Shown here piece by piece: positions 16,423 through 26,300 of a stretch of 64,000 nucleotides of DNA (the stretch's first letter is position 1; every line of letters starts with the position of its first letter). Origin of the DNA: Paenibacillus gorillae (GTDB lineage Bacteria > Bacillota > Bacilli > Paenibacillales > Paenibacillaceae); NCBI RefSeq assembly GCF_000513275.1, contig NZ_CBVJ010000145.1, forward strand, positions 1 to 64,000. Reading direction: 5' to 3'. The position numbers and the translations under genes were made by a program. The notes under the pieces are model-generated. The model saw nothing but the letters and a program-made list of their open reading frames with translations. It searched no databases and was not told the DNA's origin.

Positions 16423-16449
16423 GGACAAGGAAAGAGGTGGTAGTGGACA

Positions 16450-16725
16450 ATGGTAAAAAATGCGCTGTTGGAAATTAAACGAAATTTGGAAGCCCATGTC
16501 GGCTCCAAAATCCGTCTTCGAGCAAACGGTGGCCGTCGTAAGACCATCGAACGAACCGGTACGTTGGAAGAAATCTACCCTTCTGTTTTCATTGTAAAAC
16601 TGGATCAGGAGTCTCACGCCTTTAAGCGTGTCTCTTACAGTTATGCGGATATACTGACGGAGTCGGTGGAAGTGACCGTATGCAATGATGAAGGTCAAGT
16701 CCGTATCACCCATATGCAGCAATAG
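16450..16725 (+). CDS. veg: Veg protein (biofilm/germination-associated)
   Basis: A 91-residue basic protein of the Veg family, with conserved VGSKIRLRANGGRRKTIERT and FKRVSYSYADILTESVEVT segments. In B. subtilis Veg stimulates biofilm matrix expression and affects spore outgrowth. The start at 16450 lies behind AAAGAGGTGG. Two consensus promoters precede it and a strong terminator follows, so it is a monocistronic, highly expressed gene. Confidence 0.95.
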   Translation: MVKNALLEIKRNLEAHVGSKIRLRANGGRRKTIERTGTLEEIYPSVFIVKLDQESHAFKRVSYSYADILTESVEVTVCNDEGQVRITHMQQ

Positions 16726-16759
16726 AGCAGAGCTATAGATGCCGAAAGGCCGTTTGTTT

Positions 16760-16794
16760 GGACGCGGATGGATTCCCATTCGCGTCCTTTTTTT
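16760..16794 (+). terminator. Intrinsic terminator of veg
   Basis: A 12-bp stem (16760-16771 with 16776-16787) with a 4-base loop is followed by seven T residues. Confidence 0.92.
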
Positions 16795-16809
16795 CTTGAA
16801 GTCTGCAAG

Positions 16810-16839
16810 GCATGAACGAGGAATGACTGGCGCATACTA
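16810..16839 (+). promoter_or_regulatory. Sigma-G-type promoter of sspF
   Basis: -10 CATACTA (16833-16839) matches the sigma-G CATAMTA consensus, with GCATGA (16810-16815) 17 bases upstream as the -35. It precedes an SASP gene, a typical sigma-G target. Confidence 0.6.
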
Positions 16840-16879
16840 AAGCGCAGCAACCCCATTCCTAAGGAGGGCGACAGAAACA

Positions 16880-17065
16880 ATGAGCCGCAGAAGATCCGTC
16901 ATGTCAGAGCAGTTGAAATATGAGCTTGCCAAAGACCTTGGTTTCGCGAATAAAGTGGATCAAGAGGGCTGGGGCGGGATTACGACGAAGGAAGCGGGCA
17001 ATATGGTCAAGCGCGCCATACAGCTTGCCGAGCAAGCTGCCGCGAATAAAGCGGGCCGTCCGTAA
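16880..17065 (+). CDS. sspF: Small acid-soluble spore protein, alpha/beta type (SspF)
   Basis: A 61-residue SASP with the two helices and linker of the family: LKYELAKDLGF, then W-GGITTKEAGNMVKRAI. Alpha/beta SASPs coat spore DNA and protect it from UV and heat. The SspF subtype and position between veg and ispE are conserved in Bacilli. AAGGAGG precedes the ATG with slightly long spacing. Confidence 0.95.
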   Translation: MSRRRSVMSEQLKYELAKDLGFANKVDQEGWGGITTKEAGNMVKRAIQLAEQAAANKAGRP

Positions 17066-17088
17066 GGGCGAGGAAAGCTGTAATTCAC

Positions 17089-17136
17089 AAGCTAAGGACA
17101 CGGTGCAGGAAAGCAGCCGCAGTCTCTTAGCTTTTC
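17089..17136 (+). terminator. Possible terminator of sspF
   Basis: AAGCTAAG (17089-17096) pairs with CTTAGCTT (17126-17133) across a 29-base loop, followed by TTCTT. The loop is long and the T run short, so this is weak. Confidence 0.35.
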
Positions 17137-17190
17137 TTGTGTCCGTTTGTTATAATGTTGCTTAAGCTAACGATACGAACGGGAGAGCTT

Positions 17191-18048
17191 ATGATGAAAA
17201 TATATGAGAAAGCGCCGGCTAAAATCAATCTGCTGCTCGATGTGCTGAGAAAGCGCGAGGACGGCTTCCACGAAGTCGAGATGATTATGACCATGGTCGA
17301 TCTGGCAGATCGCCTGGAGATGGAGGAGCTGCCGCGGGATACGATTATTATTTCGAGTCAGGCCGGATACATACCGCTGGACGAGAAAAATTTAGCCTTC
17401 CAGGCCGCTAAGCTCATTAAAGACCGCTATGATGTACGTAAAGGCGTATATATTCATTTGGATAAAAAAATACCGGTAGCCGCAGGCCTTGCAGGCGGCA
17501 GCAGCGACGCCGCCGCCGCGCTGCGGGGATTGAACCGGCTATGGGGGCTTCAGATATCGGAGGACGAGCTGTGCAAGCTTGGCGCGGAGCTGGGCTCTGA
17601 CGTGCCGTTCTGTGTAACGGGAGGCACTGCTCTAGCCACTGGCCGCGGAGAGAAGCTGGAACCGATTGCGGCGCCGCCTCAGTGCTGGGTTGTGTTGGCC
17701 AAGCCTCCAATCAATGTATCGACGGCTGACGTGTACGGCAAGTTCAGAGCGAATGAGCTGAAGACACATCCGTCAGCTGCGGATATGATATCGGCGATCG
17801 AGCGGGGTTCGTTCAACGACGTATGCGAAGGTCTAGGCAACGTGCTGGAGAACGTGACGCTGGAGCTGCATCCCGAAGTGCTGCAATTGAAGGAAAGCAT
17901 GCAGCGGCTGGGAGCCGATGGCGTGCTGATGTCAGGCAGCGGGCCGACTGTATTTGGCCTGGTGTCGAAGGAAGCCAAGCTTGCCCGGATCTATAATGGG
18001 CTTAGAGGATTTTGCAAAGAGGTATACGTGGTAAGAATGCTTACATGA
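17191..18048 (+). CDS. ispE: 4-diphosphocytidyl-2-C-methyl-D-erythritol kinase
   Basis: A 285-residue GHMP kinase of the MEP isoprenoid pathway. The ATP-binding PVAAGLAGGSSDAAAAL is near residue 93, the N-terminal KAPAKINLLLDVL is typical, and the C-terminal GVLMSGSGPTVFGL closes the fold. ATG 17191 (or 17194) follows GGGAGAG; longer in-frame starts overlap the promoter. A -10 TATAAT is at 17151-17156. Confidence 0.95.
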   Translation: MMKIYEKAPAKINLLLDVLRKREDGFHEVEMIMTMVDLADRLEMEELPRDTIIISSQAGYIPLDEKNLAFQAAKLIKDRYDVRKGVYIHLDKKIPVAAGLAGGSSDAAAALRGLNRLWGLQISEDELCKLGAELGSDVPFCVTGGTALATGRGEKLEPIAAPPQCWVVLAKPPINVSTADVYGKFRANELKTHPSAADMISAIERGSFNDVCEGLGNVLENVTLELHPEVLQLKESMQRLGADGVLMSGSGPTVFGLVSKEAKLARIYNGLRGFCKEVYVVRMLT

Positions 18049-18126
18049 CGATGACGTTCATCTTGATTAAATCCGTATAAAAATGTTATATTGTCTATAT
18101 ATTATTCGGGTTTAGGTGGGAGGGAG

Positions 18127-18957
18127 ATGGCTTTGAAAAAATTAAAGCGCAGTGCGCGACTAGTAGAAATGACGCAATACTTGCTTAGTCGTCCTCACAC
18201 GTTAATATCGTTGACAGCTTTTGCTGATCGTTATCAGTCTGCGAAATCATCTATTAGTGAAGATTTAGCTATCATAAAAGAAGTGTTCGAGGAAGAGGGC
18301 TTTGGCGAATTGAACACGCTGGCGGGCGCAGCGGGTGGCGTTAGATATACGCCTAAGATGCACACTGACACCGCCCTTTCGATTATGAACAATATTTGCC
18401 GCCAATTGGAGCAGCCAGAACGGGTGCTGCCAGGCGGTTATTTGTATATGACGGATATGCTGGGTCAGCCGGATCTTCTTGCTGATGTGGGGCGGATGTT
18501 CGCGACTTCTTTTGCAAGCCGCAATATTGATGTGGTCATGACGGTAGAGACCAAAGGGATTCCGCTCGCGTATGCGGTAGCTTCCTGCTTGAATCTGCCT
18601 GTCGTTATCGTACGCAGGGACAACAAGGTGACGGAAGGCTCTGCGGTTAGCATCAACTATGTATCTGGCTCCAACAAGCGGATTCAGACGATGTCGCTGG
18701 CCAGACGCGCATTGAAGGAGCAGTCGAGGGTGCTTATTATCGACGACTTCATGAAGGCTGGCGGAACGATTCAAGGCATGATGGATTTGCTCTATGAATT
18801 CAAAGCTACCGTAGCGGGAGTTGGCGTGTTCGTCGAGTCCGGTGAAGTGGAGCTGGAAGAACGTCTATTAGAGGATTATGTATCGCTAGCCAAATTGACG
18901 GCAGTCGATATGAAGACGAAGCAAGCGACAGTAGTGCTGGGCAATTATTTCAAATAA
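18127..18957 (+). CDS. purR: Purine operon repressor PurR
   Basis: A 276-residue regulator. The N-terminal winged helix (residues ~3-75) is fused to a phosphoribosyltransferase-like domain with the PRPP-binding motif VLIIDDFMKAGGTIQG near residue 205. It binds PurBox DNA and is released by PRPP. The ATG at 18127 has GGGAGGG in front; an upstream in-frame ATG at 18091 lies between the -10 and the ribosome-binding site. A promoter TTGATT-N17-TTATAT is at 18063-18091. The PRPP synthase gene (prs), normally nearby, is missing from this window. Confidence 0.94.
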   Translation: MALKKLKRSARLVEMTQYLLSRPHTLISLTAFADRYQSAKSSISEDLAIIKEVFEEEGFGELNTLAGAAGGVRYTPKMHTDTALSIMNNICRQLEQPERVLPGGYLYMTDMLGQPDLLADVGRMFATSFASRNIDVVMTVETKGIPLAYAVASCLNLPVVIVRRDNKVTEGSAVSINYVSGSNKRIQTMSLARRALKEQSRVLIIDDFMKAGGTIQGMMDLLYEFKATVAGVGVFVESGEVELEERLLEDYVSLAKLTAVDMKTKQATVVLGNYFK

Positions 18958-19008
18958 ACGGGCGCTGATGCTATTGTTCAAGCTAACTATGAAAGGCTGG
19001 GAATTGAA

Positions 19009-19407
19009 GTGACACAGAAACCTATTCCGCAAGTCGTATCCACCGATAAAGCGCCTGCAGCGATTGGACCTTATTCGCAAGCGATCAAGCTGGGCGGATT
19101 GCTGTTCACATCGGGACAAATCCCGCTGGATGCATCCGGTCAATTAGTGGCAGGCGGAATTGAAGAACAAACGCATCAGGTTTTCCAAAATTTAAAAGAA
19201 GTTTTGGCTGAAGCGGGAGCGACATTTCAAGACGTTGTGAAAGCGACCGTTTTTCTGAAAGATATGAATCAATTTGCAACGATTAATGGCATCTATGCTT
19301 CCTATTTCGGAGATCATAAACCGGCTCGCTCAGCTGTAGAGGTGGCAAGGCTTCCGAAGGATGTTCTTGTCGAAATAGAGGTCATTGCATCGACAATTGT
19401 CGAATAG
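19009..19407 (+). CDS. ridA: RidA family enamine/imine deaminase (YabJ)
   Basis: A 132-residue RidA/YjgF protein that hydrolyses reactive enamines arising from PLP enzymes. The family motif GDHKPARSAVEVARLPKD has the catalytic Arg near residue 107; GPYSQAI and TSGQIPLD are conserved near the N-terminus. The GTG at 19009 is the start; 51 bp separate it from purR, with which it is probably co-transcribed as in B. subtilis. Confidence 0.95.
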   Translation: MTQKPIPQVVSTDKAPAAIGPYSQAIKLGGLLFTSGQIPLDASGQLVAGGIEEQTHQVFQNLKEVLAEAGATFQDVVKATVFLKDMNQFATINGIYASYFGDHKPARSAVEVARLPKDVLVEIEVIASTIVE

Positions 19408-19419
19408 AAACGAAAAAGA

Positions 19420-19470
19420 TTCAAACTAAAAAAAATATTTTAAATAGTGCATTATTTTGCCAAATTTTTA
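19420..19470. promoter_or_regulatory. A/T-rich upstream region of spoVG (likely AbrB-binding)
   Basis: About 50 bp of very A/T-rich DNA directly upstream of the sigma-H promoter of spoVG. The B. subtilis spoVG promoter has an equivalent A/T box bound by AbrB. The similarity is in composition and position only. Confidence 0.5.
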
Positions 19471-19497
19471 GAAGGAATTTGCACAAAAACGTGGAAG
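19470..19497 (+). promoter_or_regulatory. Sigma-H promoter of spoVG
   Basis: -35 AGAAGGAATTT (from 19470) and -10 GTGGAAG (19491-19497) fit RnAGGAWWW and RnnGAAT with one mismatch, and resemble the B. subtilis spoVG promoter. The GTGGTGA ribosome-binding site follows downstream. Confidence 0.75.
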
Positions 19498-19537
19498 TAT
19501 ACACCAAGTCTCAGATAGGCAAAGGTGGTGAACACAA

Positions 19538-19822
19538 GTGCAAATTACTGATGTAAGACTCCGCCGTGTAAATTCGGAAGGACGCATGAAAGCTATTGCT
19601 TCCATTACCATTGATAATGAATTCGTCGTTCACGATATTCGTGTCATTGACGGTAACAATGGTATGTTTGTTGCAATGCCTAGCAAGCGGACTCCTGATG
19701 GAGAATTCCGGGATATCGCGCATCCGATTTCTTCGACTACCCGCGAGAAAATCCAAGCTGCAGTGCTCGCAGAATACGAGCGTGCTGCTACGGAAGAAGT
19801 AGCAATCGAAGAAGGCGCGTAA
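19538..19822 (+). CDS. spoVG: Septation/RNA-binding regulator SpoVG
   Basis: A 94-residue SpoVG protein beginning MQITDVRLRRV, with the conserved SITIDNEFVVHDIRVIDG and FVAMPSKRTPDGEFRDIAHP segments. It affects asymmetric septation and binds RNA/DNA in several Firmicutes. The GTG at 19538 is preceded by AAAGGTGGTGA. Control by sigma-H and AbrB is inferred from the upstream sequence. Confidence 0.97.
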   Translation: MQITDVRLRRVNSEGRMKAIASITIDNEFVVHDIRVIDGNNGMFVAMPSKRTPDGEFRDIAHPISSTTREKIQAAVLAEYERAATEEVAIEEGA

Positions 19823-19896
19823 CCTATTTCAAATCGATTTATGAATAATGCCCGGGCATGCGGTTTAGGCCGATTGTTGCTTGGGGGGTCACAGGA

Positions 19897-19926
19897 GGGA
19901 GAGCCGGAAGGCTCTCTTTCTTTTTT
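19897..19926 (+). terminator. Intrinsic terminator between spoVG and glmU
   Basis: A 7-bp stem (19899-19905 with 19910-19916), extendable by two G-T pairs, with a GGAA loop, followed by a T-rich run. Confidence 0.85.
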
Positions 19927-19984
19927 GTCTGTAATGGGATATATTCAAAAGAACAAAGCGCATGATGAGTGGGAGGAATTACGG

Positions 19985-21391
19985 TTGAAAGTGATGGCGA
20001 TTGTGCTTGCGGCTGGACAGGGCAAGCGGATGAAATCGAAATTATATAAAGTTTTGCATCAGGTATCAGGCAAGCCGATGGTAGGCCACGTATGGAATAC
20101 GGTGAAGGAGGCTCGCAGTGAGCGCACAGTTGTCGTTGTAGGGCATGGCGCGGATGCTGTGAAGGGCTATCTTGGCGACGGAGCTGAATATGTGCTGCAA
20201 GAGCAGCAGCTTGGAACTGGCCATGCCGTTCAGCAGGCGGAAGCCTTGCTGGGCTCAGAGGAAGGCACGACAATCGTCATTTGCGGGGATACGCCGCTTG
20301 TGCGGGCAGAGACGATTCAGTCGATGCTGGAGCTGCACAGCTCTACAGGCGCGGCGGCAACGGTGCTGACAGCGTCCTTTGATAACCCGACTGGCTATGG
20401 TCGCGTCATTCGCGGCGGCGATGTTGTAGAGCGGATTGTAGAGCAGAAAGACTGCACGCCGGAAGAAGCGGCTGTGAAAGAGATCAATACGGGCACCTAC
20501 TGCTTCGATAATAAAAAGCTGTTCGCGGCACTGGCTCAAGTGAAGAACGACAACGCCCAGGGCGAATTTTATTTGACGGACGTCATCGGCATTTTCCGCG
20601 GGGCAGGCGAGGTCGTTCAGGGCTACTGTACATCTGATCTGGCGGAAGCAATCGGCGTCAACGACCGTGTCGCTCTTGCGGAAGCAGAGGGCTATATGCG
20701 GGAGCGGATTAACCGCAAGCATCTGCTGGAGGGCGTGACGCTTATCGACGCGTCGTCCACTTATATTGAGGCTGACGTACGTATTGGATCGGATACGATT
20801 ATTTATCCGGGTACGGTTCTGCGCGGCTCGACCGTTATTGGGGAAGATTGCGTCATCGGACCTAATGCCGATATTCAAGATTCCGTTATCGGGAATGGTG
20901 TTACGGTGAAATATTCGGTAGCGGATCAATCCGTCATCGGCAACGAGAGCACTGTAGGGCCATATGCGAATCTTCGCCCGGGCTCCAAGCTTGGCGTCGG
21001 CTGCAAGATCGGCGATTTCGTTGAATTGAAAAACGCAACGCTTGACGACGGCAGTAAAGTCTCCCATCTGAGCTATGTTGGCGACGCCAAGGTTGGCAAG
21101 GACGTCAATATCGGCTGCGGCGCCATTACCGTTAATTATGACGGTTTCAATAAGTTCGTCACGGAGATTGGCGACAATGCCTTTGTAGGCAGCAACGTCA
21201 ATCTGATTGCACCTGTGAAAATCGGGGACGGCGCTTATGTGGTAGCTGGCTCCACGATTACGCATGACGTGCCTGCTGGCGACCTTTCGATTGCGCGTGA
21301 ACGCCAAGTGAATAAGCCGGGTTATGCGGATAAAATCCGGGCCCGGGCTAAAGTGAAAAAAGAAAATGCGAAGAAGGCAAAGTCCGAATAG
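19985..21391 (+). CDS. glmU: Bifunctional UDP-GlcNAc pyrophosphorylase / GlcN-1-P acetyltransferase
   Basis: A 468-residue two-domain enzyme making UDP-GlcNAc for peptidoglycan. The N-terminal uridylyltransferase carries LAAGQGKRMKSKLYKVLH near residue 8, and the C-terminal left-handed beta helix (about residues 255-450) contains GDFVELKNATL and NYDGFNKFVTEIGD. The TTG at 19985 (MKVMAIVLAAG) with GGAGG upstream is chosen over longer in-frame starts that run through the terminator. Unusually, prs does not follow. Confidence 0.95.
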   Translation: MKVMAIVLAAGQGKRMKSKLYKVLHQVSGKPMVGHVWNTVKEARSERTVVVVGHGADAVKGYLGDGAEYVLQEQQLGTGHAVQQAEALLGSEEGTTIVICGDTPLVRAETIQSMLELHSSTGAAATVLTASFDNPTGYGRVIRGGDVVERIVEQKDCTPEEAAVKEINTGTYCFDNKKLFAALAQVKNDNAQGEFYLTDVIGIFRGAGEVVQGYCTSDLAEAIGVNDRVALAEAEGYMRERINRKHLLEGVTLIDASSTYIEADVRIGSDTIIYPGTVLRGSTVIGEDCVIGPNADIQDSVIGNGVTVKYSVADQSVIGNESTVGPYANLRPGSKLGVGCKIGDFVELKNATLDDGSKVSHLSYVGDAKVGKDVNIGCGAITVNYDGFNKFVTEIGDNAFVGSNVNLIAPVKIGDGAYVVAGSTITHDVPAGDLSIARERQVNKPGYADKIRARAKVKKENAKKAKSE

Positions 21392-21489
21392 CGTCTAGCT
21401 TTTGCTAGTAGAATCAAATGCTATGATTAATTCTCTGCCGGTTTGGGTACAGTTATACGGAATATGACTTTACTAGGAGGTTCCGATAG

Positions 21490-22140
21490 ATGACCATACC
21501 GATGAATGTTGAGCAGAGAACAATTGGAACGAAAGGCGCGCTTCGCCTGTTGAGGGAAAGCGGCAAAGTACCGGGTGTCATATACGGCAAACAGCTTGCA
21601 GCGCCGGCTGCCGTTGCATTGGAAGAGAAGCAGGTGCTGGCACTGCTGCGAACTCATCCGAACGCAGTGTTGGACCTTGATATTCCCGGTGCCGGGAAGC
21701 AGCCGGTCATGATCAGCGAAGTGCAGCGCGAACCGCTGTCGCGCCGCTTGCTTCATATCGACATGCGCCAGATCAATATGAACGAGGAAGTAAGGACGCA
21801 GGTGCGGATTGACTTTGTTGGCGAAGCCAATGGCGTAGGCCAAGGCGGTATCCTGCAAGTGCTGCTGCATGAGCTTGAGGTCGAATGTTTGCCGGGCAGC
21901 ATTCCGGAGGCGCTGGAGATCAATGTGGCCGATCTGGAGCTTGGGCATAGCCTGCTTGTTCGCGATGTACGTCCACCTTCCGGCGTTGAGGTGCTGTCGG
22001 ACCCAGAACAAGTCGTCGTGACTGTGCTGGCGCCGCAGAAGGAACTGACGGAGGAAGAGGCAGAAGCGGCTGAAGTTGAACGGGTTGAAGCGGAGTCGAG
22101 ATCCGAGGAAGCTCAAATGCACGAGGTGGATTTCGCTTAA
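21490..22140 (+). CDS. ctc: Ribosomal protein bL25 / general stress protein Ctc
   Basis: A 216-residue Ctc-type L25: the N-terminal 5S rRNA-binding domain (residues ~1-95, with GKVPGVIYGK) and the C-terminal TL5-like beta domain (95-185). An acidic tail (ELTEEEAEAAEVERVEAE) ends the protein. It starts at ATG 21490 with TAGGAGG upstream. In Bacilli prs separates glmU and ctc; here only 98 bp do. A 10-bp tandem duplication overlaps the stop codon. Confidence 0.93.
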   Translation: MTIPMNVEQRTIGTKGALRLLRESGKVPGVIYGKQLAAPAAVALEEKQVLALLRTHPNAVLDLDIPGAGKQPVMISEVQREPLSRRLLHIDMRQINMNEEVRTQVRIDFVGEANGVGQGGILQVLLHELEVECLPGSIPEALEINVADLELGHSLLVRDVRPPSGVEVLSDPEQVVVTVLAPQKELTEEEAEAAEVERVEAESRSEEAQMHEVDFA

Positions 22141-22288
22141 TTTCGCTTAACAAGCGGTATCGCCCTACGGCCTTGGTTACAGGCGTGGGGCAGATGCCGT
22201 TTTCTGTTTTATACAAGGGCAGGCAGGGATAACTGCTATTCGTGTAGAATGAAGAAGGACAACAACTAGCAAGAATGGGGACGAAGGT

Positions 22289-22849
22289 ATGAAGTGGATT
22301 GCAGGGCTGGGGAATCCCGGCGCCGCTTATCAGAATACGAGGCATAATGTCGGTTTCATGGTAGTCGACGAGTTGGCAAGACGCTGGGACATCTCTGTCA
22401 CGCAAAATAAATGCAAGGCGCTCATTGGCGAAGGCAATGTGAAGGGGACGAAGGTTGTTCTTATTAAGCCAATGACGTATATGAATCTATCGGGTGAGTC
22501 GGTTCGCGGCTTCTTGGATTATTTCAAGGCGGACCGCGAGGACGGCATTATCGTCTATGACGATATGGATACGGAAATAGGCAAGATCCGGCTGCGCTAT
22601 CAAGGCAGTGCCGGCGGCCACAATGGCATTAAATCGCTCATTCAGCATTTGGGCACCCAGCAGTTCAATCGGGTGCGTATGGGCGTCTCACGGCCGCAGC
22701 CGGGACGCAGCATCGTAGATTATGTGCTTGATAACTTTCCGAAGAGCGAGCATGAGCTGCTGAAGACGATGGTTGAGCAGGCATGCGATGCGATTGAATA
22801 CTCGCTCAGCAATTCATTTGACAACACGATGGCAAAGTTTAACCGCTAA
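22289..22849 (+). CDS. pth: Peptidyl-tRNA hydrolase (SpoVC)
   Basis: A 186-residue Pth that releases tRNA from stalled peptidyl-tRNA. Active-site residues are in GLGNPGAAYQNTRHNVGF (Asn10, His20 region), with KPMTYMNLSG and GSAGGHNGIKS further on. The length matches the family. It is called spoVC in B. subtilis because of a sporulation phenotype. Confidence 0.96.
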   Translation: MKWIAGLGNPGAAYQNTRHNVGFMVVDELARRWDISVTQNKCKALIGEGNVKGTKVVLIKPMTYMNLSGESVRGFLDYFKADREDGIIVYDDMDTEIGKIRLRYQGSAGGHNGIKSLIQHLGTQQFNRVRMGVSRPQPGRSIVDYVLDNFPKSEHELLKTMVEQACDAIEYSLSNSFDNTMAKFNR

Positions 22850-22913
22850 GCCGTTAATTTACGCCAAAGCCGGGCATACTGAAGGGTATAACAATTCTTC
22901 AGGAGGCATACAT

Positions 22914-23144
22914 ATGGCTGTAAACTATATTTGCAGGCACTGCCGCACATCAATGGGGACTATCGAGCAAAGCGGAATAACGGAGCAGCAGCTCGGTTTC
23001 CATTTCTTGACCCCCGAAGAACGCAGCGATATAATAGCGTATAACCCAAACGGAGATGTGACGGTTAAAGTCATTTGCGACTACTGCAGGGAAGCGCTTG
23101 ATGCCAATCCCGAGCTGGTTTTGGTCGCAAGCCCGCTGCAATAA
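22914..23144 (+). CDS. fin: Anti-sigma-F factor Fin (YabK)
   Basis: A 76-residue zinc-binding protein with CRHC (residues ~8-11) and CDYC (~58-61). Fin helps switch the forespore from sigma-F to sigma-G by inhibiting sigma-F. The ATG at 22914 follows AGGAGG; longer in-frame starts overlap pth. It is conserved between pth and mfd. Confidence 0.93.
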   Translation: MAVNYICRHCRTSMGTIEQSGITEQQLGFHFLTPEERSDIIAYNPNGDVTVKVICDYCREALDANPELVLVASPLQ

Positions 23145-23316
23145 GCGGGGAAATGAATGGTATGGCAAGGCCTTAGCGAACGCTGAGGCTTCTTTTCGAT
23201 TGTTTGCAGAAAGCTTGTTTGATTGGAATAAAAGGCTTGGCAAATTGAAGGAGACGGAAATTTGCGAACGGGCTTTTGTCGCCAATGGACGGTTTAGAAA
23301 CGAGGTGCCTTAACGA

Positions 23317-26300
23317 TTGGAAGCATTAGTACAGGCTTTTGCTGCGGATCCGGACGTTCAGTCCATTATCGCCGGTGTCCGCAAAGGGATGCGGGAGCAG
23401 ATGGTGTCGGGGCTCGCAGGCTCCTCCAGACAAGTGCTCGTCGCAGCCGTGAAATTGGACGTGGAGCGTCCGATGCTTGTCGTGACGCACAATATGTACG
23501 CCGCACAAAAAATAGCGGAGGATTTGCAGGAATGCTTTTCTCCCAATGAAGTATTGCTATATCCCGCCAATGAGCTGGTAGCTGCCGAAGCGGCGATCTC
23601 GAGTCCTGAGACGCTGGCGCAGCGCATGGACGCGCTAATCAAGCTGTCCGAAGGCTTCCGCGGGATCGTTGTCGTGCCTTTCTCCGGGGTTCGCCGCTAT
23701 TTGCCTGTCCCAGGTGTAATGGCACAAGCGAAAATCCAGGTGCGAGTCGGAGACGAACTCGCTATTGAGCAATTTTTGCGCCAAATGGCCGGCATTGGCT
23801 ATACACGCGTAGACCGGGTGGAGTCCAAGGGGGAAATGAGCGTTCGCGGCGGTATCGTCGATTTCTATCCGCTGACGTCGGCAACGGCGTACCGGATCGA
23901 ATGGTTTGGCGACGATGTCGATTCGATTCGTACCTTTGATCCTGGCGACCAACGGTCGCTCGATAACTTGCAGGAGCTGACCGTTCCTCCGTGCCAGGAA
24001 ATTTTGGCGGATGAGCGCCGCTTCAAGGCGGCTGCCGATCATGCGGCATCGCTGCTGGAGCAGCAGCTTGAGAAGATGACGGACCGGACGGCCAAGGATC
24101 GGCTTCGCAGTGAAATTGGCGGCGAGATCGAGAAGCTGCGGGAACAGGTTTATTTTCCGGAAATTTATAAATATATTTCTTTGCTGTACCCGGAGCGCCA
24201 GACGATATTGGACTATGTTCCGGAGGATACACTGCTCATAATGGATGAGCCTACTCGTCTGATCGAGACAGGCAAACAGCTCGAACGCGATGAAGCGGAG
24301 TGGGCGACGCATTTGCTCTCCAATGGCAAGTCGCTGCCAGGCTTTACGCTTGCGCGCGCTTCGGATGAAATCTTGCATCACCGCTCGTTCCAGACGTTGT
24401 TCCTGTCGCTGTTCCTGCGCCAGATTCCGCATACGCAGCCGCAGAACATCCTGAATATGACGAGCCGGGCCATGCAGAATTTCCATGGTCAGATGAATGT
24501 GCTCAAGGCTGAGATGGACCGCTGGCGCAAGACGGGCGCTAATGTCATGATGCTTGCCGGCAATGCTGAACGGATGGATCGGATGCGCCGTGTGCTTCAG
24601 GACTACAATATTGAGCCGCCTAAGCTGATTGAGGGCAACCTGCAGTCTGGCTTTGAGCTGCCTTCTTCGCATCTGGTTGTCATTACAGAAGGCGAGATGT
24701 TCACACAGAAGCAGCGGAAGGCTCGCCGCGTCGATAAGAAAATCGACAATGCGGAACGGATAAAAAGCTATACCGAGCTGAAGGTCGGCGACTACGTCGT
24801 GCATCAGAATCACGGCATCGGCAAGTACGTTGGTATCGGAACGCTGGAAATCGGCGGCATACACAAGGATTACCTGCATGTTCTCTATGCGGGCGGCGAT
24901 AAGCTGTCTGTGCCGATCGAGCAGGTCGATATGATTCAGAAGTACGTCGGCTCCGAAGAGAAGGAACCGAAGATCAATAAGCTCGGCGGAAGCGAATGGA
25001 CAAGGGCGAAGAATAAGGTTCGTTCGTCCGTTCAGGATATCGCTGACGACTTGATTAAGCTGTATGCGGAGCGTCAATCTGCACCAGGCTTCGCTTTTGG
25101 ACTGGATACGGCCTATCAGAACGAGTTCGAAGCGATGTTCCCTTACGATGAGACGCGGGATCAGCTGCGGGCGATTGAAGAGATCAAGAAGGATATGGAG
25201 AAGTCGCAGCCGATGGACCGGCTTCTTTGCGGCGACGTTGGTTATGGCAAGACGGAGGTCGCGGTGCGTGCAGCATTCAAAGCGGCAATCGAGGGCAAGC
25301 AGGTAGCGATCCTCGTGCCAACGACGATTCTGGCTCAGCAGCATTACGAAACGTTCCGCGAGCGGTTCTCCGGCTATCCGTTCAACATTCAAGTGCTCAG
25401 CCGTTTCCGCTCCCGCAAAGAGCAGAATGAGACGATGAAGGGCTTGAAGGCAGGCACGGTCGATGTCGTAATTGGCACACATCGTCTGTTGTCGCAGGAT
25501 GTTATCTTTAAGGATTTGGGACTGCTTATCGTAGACGAGGAGCAGCGGTTTGGCGTATCGCATAAGGAGAAGCTCAAGAAGCTGAAGACGAATGTCGATG
25601 TGCTGACGCTGACTGCGACACCGATTCCCCGGACACTGCATATGTCGATGCTTGGGGTGCGGGATCTGTCTGTCATTGAGACGCCGCCAGAGAACCGGTT
25701 CCCGGTTCAGACGTATGTTGTGGAGTACAATATGTCGCTTGTCCGCGAGGCGATTGAGCGCGAGCTCGCCCGCGGCGGCCAAGTCTACTATTTGTACAAC
25801 CGGGTGCAGGGTATCTACCAGATGGCGGAGCTGATCAATTCGCTAGTTCCGGATGCGAAGGTCGCGGTAGGCCACGGGCAAATGTCGGAGCAGGAGCTCG
25901 AAAAAACGATTCTGGACTTCCTAGACGGGGAGTCGGACGTGCTCGTCAGTACGAGCATCATCGAGACGGGCGTCGATATTCCGAACGTAAATACGTTAAT
26001 CGTGCATGATGCGGATAAAATGGGTCTCTCCCAGCTCTATCAGCTGCGGGGCAGGGTTGGACGTTCCAACCGGATTGCCTATGCTTATTTCACGTATCAG
26101 CGCGACAAAGTGCTGACGGAGGTGGCGGAGAAGCGGCTTCAGTCCATCAAGGAATTTACCGAGCTGGGCTCCGGCTTCAAGATTGCGATGCGGGACCTCG
26201 CTATTCGCGGAGCGGGCAATCTGCTCGGAGCGGAGCAGCACGGCTATATCGCTTCGGTCGGCTTCGATCTGTATTCGCAAATGCTGGCTGATGAGATTAC

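Noticed and set aside
20255..21307. A 350-codon minus-strand open frame inside glmU
   Set aside because: Antisense shadow; glmU is intact on plus with all motifs.
23098..23313. A 71-codon plus-strand frame between fin and mfd
   Set aside because: It overlaps fin and has no proper start context.
23635..25782. A 715-codon minus-strand open frame inside mfd
   Set aside because: Antisense shadow of a long, codon-biased gene. No recognisable domains; mfd on plus is full length and unambiguous.
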